Part shown: positions 1 through 9,890 of the stretch, piece after piece
Position numbering within the stretch: position 1 is the stretch's first letter
How the letters are laid out: every line of letters starts with the position of its first letter
NCBI GenBank assembly: GCA_015680685.1
Contig: MNCI01035040.1
Span: forward strand, 304,064 to 368,063
Source of the DNA: Gnetum montanum
Lineage: Eukaryota; Streptophyta; Gnetopsida; Gnetales; Gnetaceae
DNA: 64,000 nt
Direction: 5' to 3'
Position numbers and translations under genes: made by a program
Notes under the pieces: model-generated
What the model was told of the DNA's origin: nothing
Databases searched by the model: none
Seen by the model: the letters and a program-made list of their open reading frames with translations, nothing else

Positions 1-354
1 CCATCCTTCTTCACTGTAGGTACAATGAACACAAAATTAATTTTAAGTTTTTAGAAATTTCAAGAATATCACTGTACCCTTGAACAGAACCTCTTTATTT
101 ATAGAGTGGATGAGTGGACGTAGTGGGCTCACTGTTTCAAATAATTGATCACTCATGACTTAATAACATAGAACACATCTCAACCAATGATCCACATGAG
201 TGTTTTATTCGTAGATGAGATTACTTACAAAAACAGAAAAGGATAAACACACAAACACACAAAAAAGATAAAACAAAAAGTTGAAAAAGGAAAAACTGAA
301 AAATAAAAAGATGAAAAATTAAAGAAAATTAAAAATATTTATTAATCCTGTTTT

Positions 355-2334
355 TCATTGAAATGGGGGATACCCCCCATAACTAAATGGTTGAGTATGG
401 CTAGGGTTAATAAATGGAAAATAAGGATCCTTGCATATTGGGAATATTGAAGCTGGTCCATACTTATCACCTTGGATTTCACACACTTTGTAATAAACAC
501 AGTGGGGCACTTCATATGATGTAGTTCCCAGATAACAAGTTGACCCACTCTGATGTTTAGGACCTTCAGGTGGTATGCAAGGATTGGGCTGATGCCTCCC
601 ATGGTTACGTTCATTAGGCCTTATGGTTGTTGGAGTGTAAGTTGGTGGCCCTGATGAAGTTACATGAGGAATTGTGTTAGAAGGTAAGGGTGCACCACAT
701 TATGGGACTTGTGCTGGGTTGGAAGATGCAGTGGCCTTGGAATTATGTTGTCCCTTCCTACGACCGTGTTTAAAGAAAGGATGCCTTTGATGTTGAGGAG
801 GCTCTTCATTGCTATTAGTAGTAGCAGCACAAGTGTTGTTCGTGGGTTGCGGTGGTACAAACACCTTAGGAACAGTTGGTGGCATTGTGGAAGGAGGGAA
901 AGGATAAGAGTGTTGAAAGTTAGGAGGGATGAAAGGTGTGCAAGGTGCTGGTTGTGTTGGAGGTATGGGCTGATGGTATTATGGAGAATAGTATTGTGGT
1001 GAGATAAAGTGTGGTGGCCCAGTTGAAGAAACATGAGGTTGAACATGATAAGCATTTGGATTTGGAAAATATGAAGGGTGCCTCCAATCTAAGGGTGGAT
1101 TCCCCCACGACTGGGATTGTTGCCACTGTGAGCGAACACAGTATCTCTGTACGAACTCTAGATGCAACGTGTTTCTCCAATGCTCATGTAGATGTAACAA
1201 TATTGGGCATTGGCCTTTGGGGTGATCGTATAGGCATATGTTGCATTCATATGTAGGGTTGGCAGTTGAGCACTTAGTCCCTTCATTCCTTCTTTCCAAA
1301 TGTCCACTATTTTGTCCTGCTTCTTGGGTTGTGAAAACTCTATCTCCAATGGTGTTGATAAATTCTCCACACTTTTGATTCATCCATTCCAACATCTTAT
1401 TGATCTTTGCCTCAGCTTCTTCTAACAATTTTTGAATTGGCAAAGATGATGTTTCCACCTTGAGATTTGTTGATCTCTCCTTGTTATGATCACGGACCTT
1501 TGTTGAGTTAAAATTTTGATCCCGTTTATGTTTTTCAACACTCTCCCATGTAGCTAATTCTCCTTCTTCTTTTGCTACCTGCTTAATAAGCTCTTGGATT
1601 TGATGGGTTCGTAGGTTGTATAGTTGACCTTGGGCATACGTTCCTAAGGTCTCTCTTGTTTCATTACGTAGCCCATCAATGATATGGTACATTAGCCTTT
1701 CCTCGGAAAACCCATGGCCTGGACAGTTGTTTAACAGTGAATAATATCTTTCTAAGGCCATGTCCAAGGGTTCATGTTTTTCTTGTTTCCATCCTTGGAT
1801 TTGTTTCCTCAAGGCTGACACTCTTGCGTAGGTTTGATATTTTTCGTTAAAGACCTCTACCATTGTTGACCAGCGTCGTATTGAATTTGGTTTTAACGAT
1901 CTATACCATACTTTAGCTTGGTCAACGAGTGTCATAGGAAAGAGCTTCAGTTTTTGCCAACTGTTATCAATGTTATTCCATGTGCAGGCATCGTAGAAGG
2001 CTAGTAAATGTTGATGCGGATCTAAGTCATAGCCTCCTGAAAATTTGGGAAAGTTATTTAAATCGAGCCTGGGTAGTCGGCTCTCTTTACGATGCCTACG
2101 TGAGATTCGAACAGCCTCTTGTATTTGCGTTAAGCTTGTAGTGGCCAGTGGGGGTTCATCGTCATCGGGTAAGTTATGCTTTCGTGTGTTACGATGACGT
2201 TGTTTTTGTTCATTCTTATAGGAAACTCCCACTTCAGGTTGTATACTCCAATCTTCATCGTCATATAGCTCATTGGTTCTCCAATGAACTTCCTCACTAA
2301 GTGTGGCGTTATTATCATCTTGTAGGAGAGGCAT
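355..2334 (-). CDS. gag: gag polyprotein of El-1, almost open (two in-frame TAA codons)
   Basis: This is the structural capsid protein of the element. A single frame of 660 codons runs from ATG at 2334 to TGA at 355-357, broken only by TAA at 979-981 and 700-702, each explainable as CAA to TAA. Residues about 90-235 form the retrotransposon gag core (FPKFSGGYDLD, then LKLFPMTLVDQAKVWYRSL, then EVFNEKYQ). A zinc knuckle of the form C-x2-C-x3-H-x4-C follows (CNICLYDHPKGQC), one residue shorter than the usual CCHC spacing. The C-terminal third is rich in Pro, Gln and Asn, with a basic patch (FFKHGRRKGQ). Compared with the gags of El-3 and El-6 it lacks a longer N-terminal domain. The protease expected after the linker is absent. 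The family assignment is secure; activity is not claimed. Confidence 0.9.
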
Positions 2335-2446
2335 TGTTGTGTGTGAATTTATGTGACTTTTTATAATTACTTCTTTTTAAGAGATATATCGTTAAGTTCT
2401 TTACAGCGACCTTGTATGATATAACTAATCTAGATAACTAGCACCA

Positions 2447-2464
2447 TCCCCGGCAACGGCGCCA
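2447..2464 (-). promoter_or_regulatory. Primer binding site, tRNA-Asp, El-1
   Basis: On the plus strand the 18 bases TCCCCGGCAACGGCGCCA equal the 3' end of plant tRNA-Asp including CCA, so the element strand carries the complement. One base separates it from the LTR. Asp priming is known for Athila-type elements. All 18 positions match, the best-preserved copy in the window. Confidence 0.93.
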
Positions 2465-2810
2465 ATGATGAGTGGCGAGGTACCCCTACACTCAACCATA
2501 CGAAACGAGCGTCGCACGCGCGATCCGGTCGAACTCCGCAGATGGACTAGTTGTGGCACCTAGATAGTTAGCCTTAGGTCGCAGTTCGCTGTCTTCCCAT
2601 CTAGACTAGTTTTGCATATGTCACGTATGGTTTAGTCTAGATGAGGTGTATGATGTGTTCTAATTCTAACGCTACTCCTGATGGCAGTGGAAAATAATAT
2701 TAACTAATCTAAGCTAAGAGGAAAAGGGTAAGAAAATCTAATCTAGCCTAAGTGCGACGAGCAACCGATTCCTTGATCAACCGTACACATCTTGGACTTC
2801 GTGCACGACT

Positions 2811-2934
2811 GCCACTGGGACTACCAAGCATAGGCCTAGGTACGCCACTGGGATTACCAAGCGCAGACCCCAAATACGCCACTGGGTTACCAAGCGTAGA
2901 TCCCCCTAGCTACACCACTGGGCTACCAAGCAGT
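2811..2934 (-). repeat. Minisatellite in El-1 LTR, about 33-36 bp x 4
   Basis: Four units start near 2811, 2844, 2878 and 2914, each containing a variant of CCACTGGGATTACCAAGC. El-6 LTRs carry two such units (about 52010-52060 and 57970-58025), El-5 LTRs carry two, and El-7 none, so copy number varies between family members. Confidence 0.85.
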
Positions 2935-3354
2935 CACACTTAAATGCTCGTAATCAAGTCGTACTCGTTCCGCTTCTAGGAGTTTAAGGGTGAGAAACTA
3001 ATCGCGATGAGTAACCGATTCCTTAACTAGCCGTACACACCCGTAGATGCTCGTAGTTAAGTCGTACTCACACCGCGCTATGAAAGCAATAAATAACATT
3101 AAATAAATAACAAATAAATAAACTAAGTGAATGCTGCAATGATGAAGTAATCTCAATCTTTATTGCCGGTCATGTGCGTGTCCAAGTACGGCGCACTCGA
3201 ATAAAGACACCGTACAATTACATTCACCACACTGCGGGTAGACATGGGAAAAATTCTAACTCTGGAGGGATCAAACTGCCATAGCTTCGCTACTCTAAAA
3301 CTGGGATCCCCAAACAAGGGAGATCCGCCTCTTATTTATAGACATGGCGGTAGA

Positions 3355-3432
3355 CTGCGATATCGTGTATGCGATATCGCAGGGGATGCGATATCACGTC
3401 GGCTGTGATATCGCGTACGCGATATCGCGGCC
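3355..3432. promoter_or_regulatory. CpG-rich palindrome array in U3 of El-1 LTR
   Basis: The stretch contains repeated GATATC half-sites separated by CGCGTACGCG-like cores. Bases 3407-3426 are GATATCGCGTACGCGATATC, a perfect 20-bp palindrome. It lies just upstream of the TATA box in element orientation. CpG density here contrasts with CpG-poor surroundings. A role as a protein binding site is inferred. Confidence 0.75.
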
Positions 3433-3453
3433 TGTGCGAATTGCGTCTCATCA

Positions 3454-4190
3454 ATAACCATCCTAAGGGATGTTGCTATGTGGTGTCACACTTACAAGAG
3501 TCTAGGATGTATGCATTGAATCCTTGTCTAGTAAGAAGGAAAGCACTTAGATGATTGCCTTACCCTCAAGGCAATCTGAGGCAGTTCCACAAAAACAACA
3601 ACAAGATTACTATACAAATGGAGCTCCAGCACAACCCTATGAGCAATACCAGCAATGGTAGCAATCATAGTTGTGAGGGATGCCACCACTAAGATAGTAG
3701 TACCCTTATAGGCAACTAGATTCATATGGGTACTATGTTCAGCAACCCATTTCTAGACATGGCTCTACCAGCCATGCCTCATTCTAGCATCACTATTATC
3801 ATCCAGAGTACCATTGAACTCATTCATCATCTACTTGAGGGAAGCCCCCATATCCTTCCCATCCTCTACATCTATCTGCACACATCCTTCCACCCTTAAC
3901 CCAGTTACCTCTTTCTTCATCTATGCAAGGCGAAACACCCCCATAGCCATAGCAACGTAATGCTACAAGGGTTGTAAATTTACAATAAGCCTTCCAGCCA
4001 AGTGGCTTGTACCATAGCTATAAGAAAAAATCATTTTTCTAACCCAACAGTCCTCCCAAACCCTCACAACCTAATGTGGCTAGTTGCCTTGTATCTCTAG
4101 CATCCTTAATCTCTACACCAAACATATTCAAGGGCCCTTCAAACTGAACGCCACCTTATATTCATAGTGTGATGTTAACTCATGTTATGT
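3454..4190 (+). pseudogene. gag: C-terminal gag remnant of El-2
   Basis: The remnant starts mid-gag at the knuckle (NHPKGCCYVVSHLQES), matching the knuckle regions of El-3 (KHPKGCCLIMVHLQET) and El-6 (DHLKGCCPIISHLQES). A low-complexity linker rich in Gln, Ser, Pro and Tyr follows with many frameshifts. The N-terminal and capsid parts were separated by the El-1 insertion. Confidence 0.75.
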
Positions 4191-4610
4191 ATGATTAGAT
4201 CAAGGCTAGTAACCTTCACATGAAAAGATCTAATTTGGGAAGTCCTCTTATTTACTTACATATCATTGGACATAAGCCATGCAAGGCTCTTCTTGATTTT
4301 GGTTCCAGTGTCAATCTAATCTCCCATGACATGTACAAGGCTTGGAACCTATCACCTCTCAAGAAGAGTAATATCTATTTGAAATTGGCAAACCAGTCAA
4401 TCACTGTTCCTTTGGGATTAGTGGAGGACATTGTAACTATATTGTGGATATTCCTATCCTACCAATTTTCTAATGATCAAGGTAGAAAACTACAAAGGTG
4501 ACTTCCCCATCATTATGGGATGTGCATGGTTAACCACTGTTGATGCACGAATGGGCATTAGGGACCTCTCCTTGGAAATCTCTATGGAGAAAAAATTTAG
4601 ATGACTAGAG
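4190..4610 (+). pseudogene. Aspartic protease domain of El-2
   Basis: The retropepsin-like domain that would cleave Gag-Pol is visible as GSPLIYLHIIGHKPCKALLD, then FGSSVNLIS. The expected Asp-Ser-Gly catalytic triplet reads Asp-Phe-Gly here, a damaging change. The second conserved block (GDFPIIMGCAWLTTVDAR, about 4498-4555) continues in another frame, so at least one frameshift lies near 4470. El-3 and El-6 carry the same domain. Confidence 0.85.
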
Positions 4611-4779
4611 AAGAAGCATGTTCCATGCATCCGGTACAATGATAATGAGGGAAATTGTATGCAAAAAAAAATGATCCATTAAAAGTACATTTCTTAAAGC
4701 ATGCAATCAATGTGCACATGAGACTAATATCCAAAAGTCTCTATATGCAGTAGCTATAAAATAGGAGGGCACCCAATGA

Positions 4780-7770
4780 TTGATAGTTGACTCTGATAGT
4801 AGCACACTATGCATGGAACCCTCTGAGAGCCTGACATGTGCTAATGTCAAGGACATGGATGAACTTGAGCAAGTTCATTACCAACTCCTTGATAATGAAA
4901 ATGATGATACCTATTGGGGAGAGTTGGTAATCCTTGATCATTTCAAGCTGGAGCCCCTAGAGTTAAAAACTCTACCAGTTGGCATGGAGTATGCATTTTT
5001 GAAAAATAGGAAGCCAGTTATAATCAATACAAATCTTGCTCTTGAAAAAAAAGACAAGCTATTGAAGGTGGTCAACAATTGGCCAACAACCTTTGCTTGG
5101 TTATATCTTGAATTGACTGGAATTAATCCAAGGATATGCTAGCATCATATCTACACCGACTCGGCCATGAAGCCAAAAAGGTAGCCGTAGAGATGGCTAA
5201 ATACCAAGTTGAAGTAGATCATTAAAGAGGAAATCGAATAACTCCTCAAGGTAGGGTTCATCTATCCCATCGTGGATTGTGAGTGGGTTAGCCCACTCTT
5301 AATTCTACCAAATAAAGGTGGTAAGTGGTAGGTTTGCATAAACTTTTAGCTATTAAATATGGCAACATTTAAAGATCATTTTCCATTATCATTTGTGGAT
5401 CAAGTTTTGGCCACTAGATTTGGGCATTATTATTCTAGCTTCTTGGATGGTTATAGTGGCTATAACCAAATCTAGATTGTGCTAGAAGATCAAGCCAAAA
5501 TAACATTCATGAGTCCTTAGGGCACTTTGCATATTGCAAGATGTCATTCAGTCTATGCAATGCCCCTACAACATTTCAATGCTTGGTCCTTAGTATTTTT
5601 CAATAGTAGATTGGTAGCGGGGTAGAAGTCTTTATGGATGAATTCTCTACCTATGGGGCTGCATTTGAGCAAGGCCTAGATTGCCTCAAGCAAGTACTAA
5701 AAAGATGTGTTGAAAAAAACCTTAGGCTTAATTAGAAAAAAATCCATTTAATGATCCAAGAGGGCATAGTACTAGGGTACCAAATTTTGCAAAAAGGGAT
5801 TGAGGTAGACTTGAAAAAGATTAGGGTCATGCAAGCAATCATATGTCAACCAAAGATAGTTAAAGATGTCTAATCATTCCTTGGACACACTAGCTACTAT
5901 TAGTAGTTTATAGAGAATTTCTCTAAGATCACAAAGTTATTGGTTGAGCTTACAAAGAAAGATGCTTCGTTGATCTAGACTAAGAAGTGCAAACATGCAT
6001 TGCAATAGCTAAAGGAAAAACTCATAGAAACTCCAATTCTACAGGCATCGAACTAGTCCAGGCCATTTCATATAATGACAAGTGCATCTAACTATGCCTT
6101 GGGGGCCATGTTTACACAGCTAGATAATAAGAAATGTCCATACTACATCCACTGCATAAGTCAAAGCATTGTGGGTGCACAATTGAATTACACCACAATT
6201 GAGAAAGAACTAATGGTAGTGGTCTATGCTCTCGAAATGTTTAGGTACTATGTGCTTGGCTAGAAAGTGTTTGTGCATACAGATCATAGTGCCATCCACT
6301 TCCTAATGAATAAGCCAATGGTGATCCCCTGTTTCATATGGTGGCTTGTGATTTTGCAAGAATTCGATCTCACAATGGTAGATTGAAAAGGAATTGAGAA
6401 TGTGGTTGCTGACCACCTCTCTTGGTTAAGATGGGATAATAAAGAGAAGGAGAACTTGCTCTCTGATCAATTTCGAGATGAGTTCCTCTTTACAGGAGTG
6501 ATCAATGATCAAGTGCTCATTGGATCAAAATGGTATCATGGCATCACTTACCTTCTCACTCAGGAGATGCCACAAGATATGGACTTTAGAAAAAAAATAG
6601 TTTCTTCATCGGACTAAGTACTTCATGGAAATCAATGGATACCTTTACAAGGTGTGTGCCGATGGCATAGTTCATTGTTGTGTCCTTGATGTAGACTAAT
6701 TACACATTTTCCAAGATGCTCACAAAGGTCCTTGTGGAGGCTACTATGTAGGGAGACACATGGCCATAAAAATCTTGATGTCAAGATACTATTGGCCCAT
6801 AATATTTAGGGGTGTCCACCAATTTGTTTGATCCTATGAGTGCTATCAAAGAGATGATGGGATGACCACTCGAATGGAGGATCCTCAATGGTGGATTCAA
6901 CCATTGGAGCCCTTTGACATATGGGGCATAGACTTCATAGGCCCCATCACACCCATGTTCAATGGAAATGCATACATCATCGTAGCAGTTGACTACTGCA
7001 TCAAATAGGTAGAAGGAGTAGTCATCACTAACTGTACATCATCCACTGCTGCTTGATTTGTACAACAATATATTATAAATAGGTTTGGTGTGCCACATGC
7101 ATTGATTTTTGATAATGTAATTCATTTTACAGGTGTCACCTTTTGGAAGTTGATGCAATACTTGGGGGTTGAACATAAATTAACAACACCCTATCATCCC
7201 CGAGTTAATGGTCAAGTAGAAGTCATCAATTAGGAGAACACAAAGACCCTAAGAAGAATTGTAAGAAAATATAGGAGAGACTAGAGTACAAAACTTAACG
7301 ATGCCCTTATCCCTCCATGTAGAAACTCCCAATAGCCTACTCTCCCAATGAGCTAGTGTACGGAAAACTTCCAACACTTCTAGTCCAATTTGAGCTCCAT
7401 ACACTTTCAATAGGCTGTGACTTTGACCTTGACCTGGGCCTAGCACAAAGAGAAATATTTATCAACCTAAATGTGCTAGATGAAAAGTGATTAGTGGCCC
7501 TATCTTGGAATGAAGTGCATAAGGCATACAATAAGAAGCATCATGACCTTACAATTTGGAAAGTAAAATTTCAACCTAGAGATAAGGTCCTCTACTAGAA
7601 CCCCATACATGCACCCCAAAAAAAAAAGTTCCAAACATTATGGAAGGGACCTTATATAATTGACAAAACCTTTCCCTCTGGGGTCATGTTAATCTAAAAA
7701 CTTGAGAGCCCACATAGAAAGTAGGTCAACTTCCAACAAGTGAAATCTTTTCTAGAGCCAAGATAAGCCA
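4780..7770 (+). pseudogene. pol: RT, RNase H and integrase of El-2, broken
   Basis: Blocks in order: RT entry region (LELKTLPVGMEYAFL, near 4950); RT core (CEWVSPLLILPNKGGKW near 5280; FLDGYSGYNQI near 5440); RT catalytic motif FMDE instead of FMDD near 5630; RNase H (YTTIEKELMVVVYALEMFRY near 6190, then VHTDHSAIHFL); integrase zinc region and YYWP (near 6790); integrase core (WGIDFIGP near 6925, IFDNVIHFTG near 7110, NGQVEVIN near 7210, giving D, D and E); and a GPY/F-like end (LWKGPYIIDKTFPSG near 7640). Order RT-RH-INT marks Ty3/gypsy, and the motifs resemble Athila. Many stops are TAG at expected Trp or Gln. It is nonfunctional. Confidence 0.9.
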
Positions 7771-9340
7771 ACATAAGTACTACATCATTGGATGGACAAC
7801 CATGCTCCATATTCCACATATCTTCCATTCAACCTAGTTGTGGAGGAGATGGCCATTCATTCTAACCATATACATGGCTCTTCAGTTTTTCTATTTTTTA
7901 TTATACATTTTTATCTTTATAATTGTTTATTTTACATCTTTTTGATTTTTCAAAACTTTTTCTGATTTTATACTATTTTTTTGTTTTACATCATTATTAG
8001 TACATTTAAATATTTCTTGAATATTTTATATTTTCTTATATATATGTTAATTTTTATGTGATTCATTATTATTTTTGCTAATAAAAGTGCTTTATTATTG
8101 TAGGACATAGTGCGAACATTGCTGTTTAGTAAATGGTGGTTTGTACTTAATGTTTTGATTGTATGGTTTGTATTTTTGAATTCTAATGTTTGATGACTAA
8201 GACATGGTTTATTTTTCATGAAACAAGTAGTGAGTCCATGACATCCATCTATCCACAAACTCTATGGTTTTCCTTGTTTTGGAAGTTTGAGGTCCCTTTC
8301 ACTAAATAAACTTTAATAAATTGGTGACCTTGGTAGTTTCTAGAATTGGGAAGGATTCAAAGGTTTGCAAAAGGTGTGGCTTCAAGGGGACTCAATACTA
8401 TTTGTACTCTTCTACTTACTTGGGTGCTTGAGTGTTTTCATTAGCTTCTTACCATTCCATGTTGACCAATAATAGGAAATTGAATAAAGTCTTTACATGG
8501 TGTGGTTCCCATCCAAAAAAAAAACATAATGAGAATTCAAAGCACATCCCTTAGACAAATAAATGAGCTACAAGTACTGGTTATGGAACTAGAAAGAGAT
8601 GTTACCCATGCTTGAAGGTCCCCCTCTAACTAAGGCCCTCTCTCACTTTCTACTTTTCTTTTCTTCTTTTTATGGAACGATGGTCATTTTGTGGGAGCAC
8701 TCTTGTATCTTGAGGGTGTGGATCAATCTTGGAGTGGTGATGCGAAGTCATTGAAAGTTGTTGGTTTTCATTTGGACTAAGGATGGATCTTCTTGGGAAA
8801 TTTTAAACATAAACTCCACAAGGGACCTCTTATGACCTTAGTTTAGGATTTCATCCCACCTTCTCAATAATCCATCTATGCTACCCATAACTCATCTCAC
8901 TGCTAGTTTCTATGTTATGCTTGATGTCTTAGTTTGACATGCTAGAATTCTTGGATAGATTCTCCTAGGTTGGTCCTTAACTGTTCATAATCATTAATCA
9001 ACTGTGGGGCCCACAAACTCCTTAGTTGTGGTATGCAAGGGTAAAAGAGGCATGTGATTACTATGGGGAGGACCCACTTGCATATCTCTTAGTTTGGATA
9101 GTTAAGACCCTTACCTTAGACATTGCTGCAATCATATCTTTCACGTGCCCCATTGTGCATCTAGCTCTATGCTCCTTAAACTTTCATAAAACTTCATTCT
9201 CCAAATATTTTCTCAATTTTCTGAATTTTCTAAGCTCCATCGTCCTCTTCTACTATTTTTATCATGTTCATGGCTTTTTGGGCTTCCATTTGACTCTAAT
9301 TTCACTCAAGAACTCCTTCTATTTTCAAATTTTTACCCAA
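7771..9340 (+). other. Non-coding spacer of El-2 between integrase and ORF3
   Basis: The spacer begins with a T-rich low-complexity tract (about 7890-8060) shared with El-7 (62640-62740) and, in reverse, El-1 and El-3. Further conserved blocks include GGGGAGGACCCACTTG (near 9065; also near 63672 and, inverted, near 53285). No intact ORF is present. Conservation across four members suggests RNA-level function, but this is inference. Confidence 0.65.
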
Positions 9341-9361
9341 GTCAATGGTGGTCAATAGCCA

Positions 9362-9438
9362 TGTCAACTAGGCCTAATCAATGCAGCCGACCCTGTCAAC
9401 GAGGCCTTGTTGATGCAAAACAAAAAGTCTATATATAC
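9362..9438 (+). promoter_or_regulatory. Putative internal promoter for ORF3 of El-2
   Basis: Two related 24-bp units (9362-9385 and 9394-9417), each centred on AGGCCT or a near variant in a degenerate palindrome, precede a TATA-like TCTATATATA at 9429-9438. The same two units with nearly the same spacing (12969-12992 and 13003-13026) precede the TATA box of this element's LTR. ORF3 starts about 450 bp downstream. Promoter function is inferred from position and shared architecture. Confidence 0.6.
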
Positions 9439-9890
9439 CACTAAATACATTGCAATTTTTATCATTTACTTCACAACAAGAGGGGATTTTTTGCCATTTT
9501 TTAGAATCCAAAACCTTCTAGTGCCCATAACTTTTTGACCTTTTGTTCAAATCACTCTGTTCTTTGATCCTACAGCTATTGGAGGTAAGCTCTTTGTCAT
9601 GGGGGCTACAAAGCTTAAGGTTTTTAACAAAAATTTTTTATCACCCAAAGGGTTAATGAATATAACAATATTAAACCATCGACTTTTAAGAGTTTTAACC
9701 CTATCAACAACCTCTGGTATGACTATAATCATTTATTAACATCGAAACACAAATAAACTAATAATTAAAATTAATCAAATAATCCATAATCACAACTTAG
9801 TCAGGTGAAATGTTCCTAATAAGATAAGGTATCACAAATTGTTTCATGTTACACAATAATTGTTAAACCATGGTCATGTTGGGATTACAG

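Larger units (their letters stand above)
1..3453 (-). mobile_element. El-1: Asp-primed Ty3/gypsy element, pol-less, cut by window edge
   Basis: This minus-strand LTR retrotransposon reads from a 5' LTR (2466-3453) through a tRNA-Asp primer site and gag into a spacer that leaves the window at base 1. No protease, RT or integrase follows gag: the reading frame stops at 355 and an A-rich tract (as read on the plus strand, about 230-345) follows directly. The right edge cuts into the gag of El-2, whose knuckle region resumes at 3463, so El-1 inserted into El-2. The expected 5-bp target copy would be 3454-3458; its partner lies outside the window. El-7 is a second copy of the same pol-less type in opposite orientation. 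Confidence 0.85.
2466..3453 (-). repeat. 5' LTR of El-1 (988 bp)
   Basis: In element orientation the LTR begins TGATGAG at 3453 and ends CTCATCA at 2466, next to the PBS. From the 5' side it holds a CpG-rich palindrome array (3355-3432, with a perfect 20-bp palindrome at 3407-3426), a TATA box (about 3329-3343), and a minisatellite of four units (2811-2934). A block around 2752-2790 is repeated around 3001-3040. It is about 300 bp longer than the LTR of El-7, mainly because of this tandem region. Confidence 0.9.

Noticed and set aside
3355-3432. Palindrome arrays as a CRISPR array
   Set aside because: Units are tandem or overlapping palindromes without unique spacers, inside plant LTRs upstream of TATA boxes.
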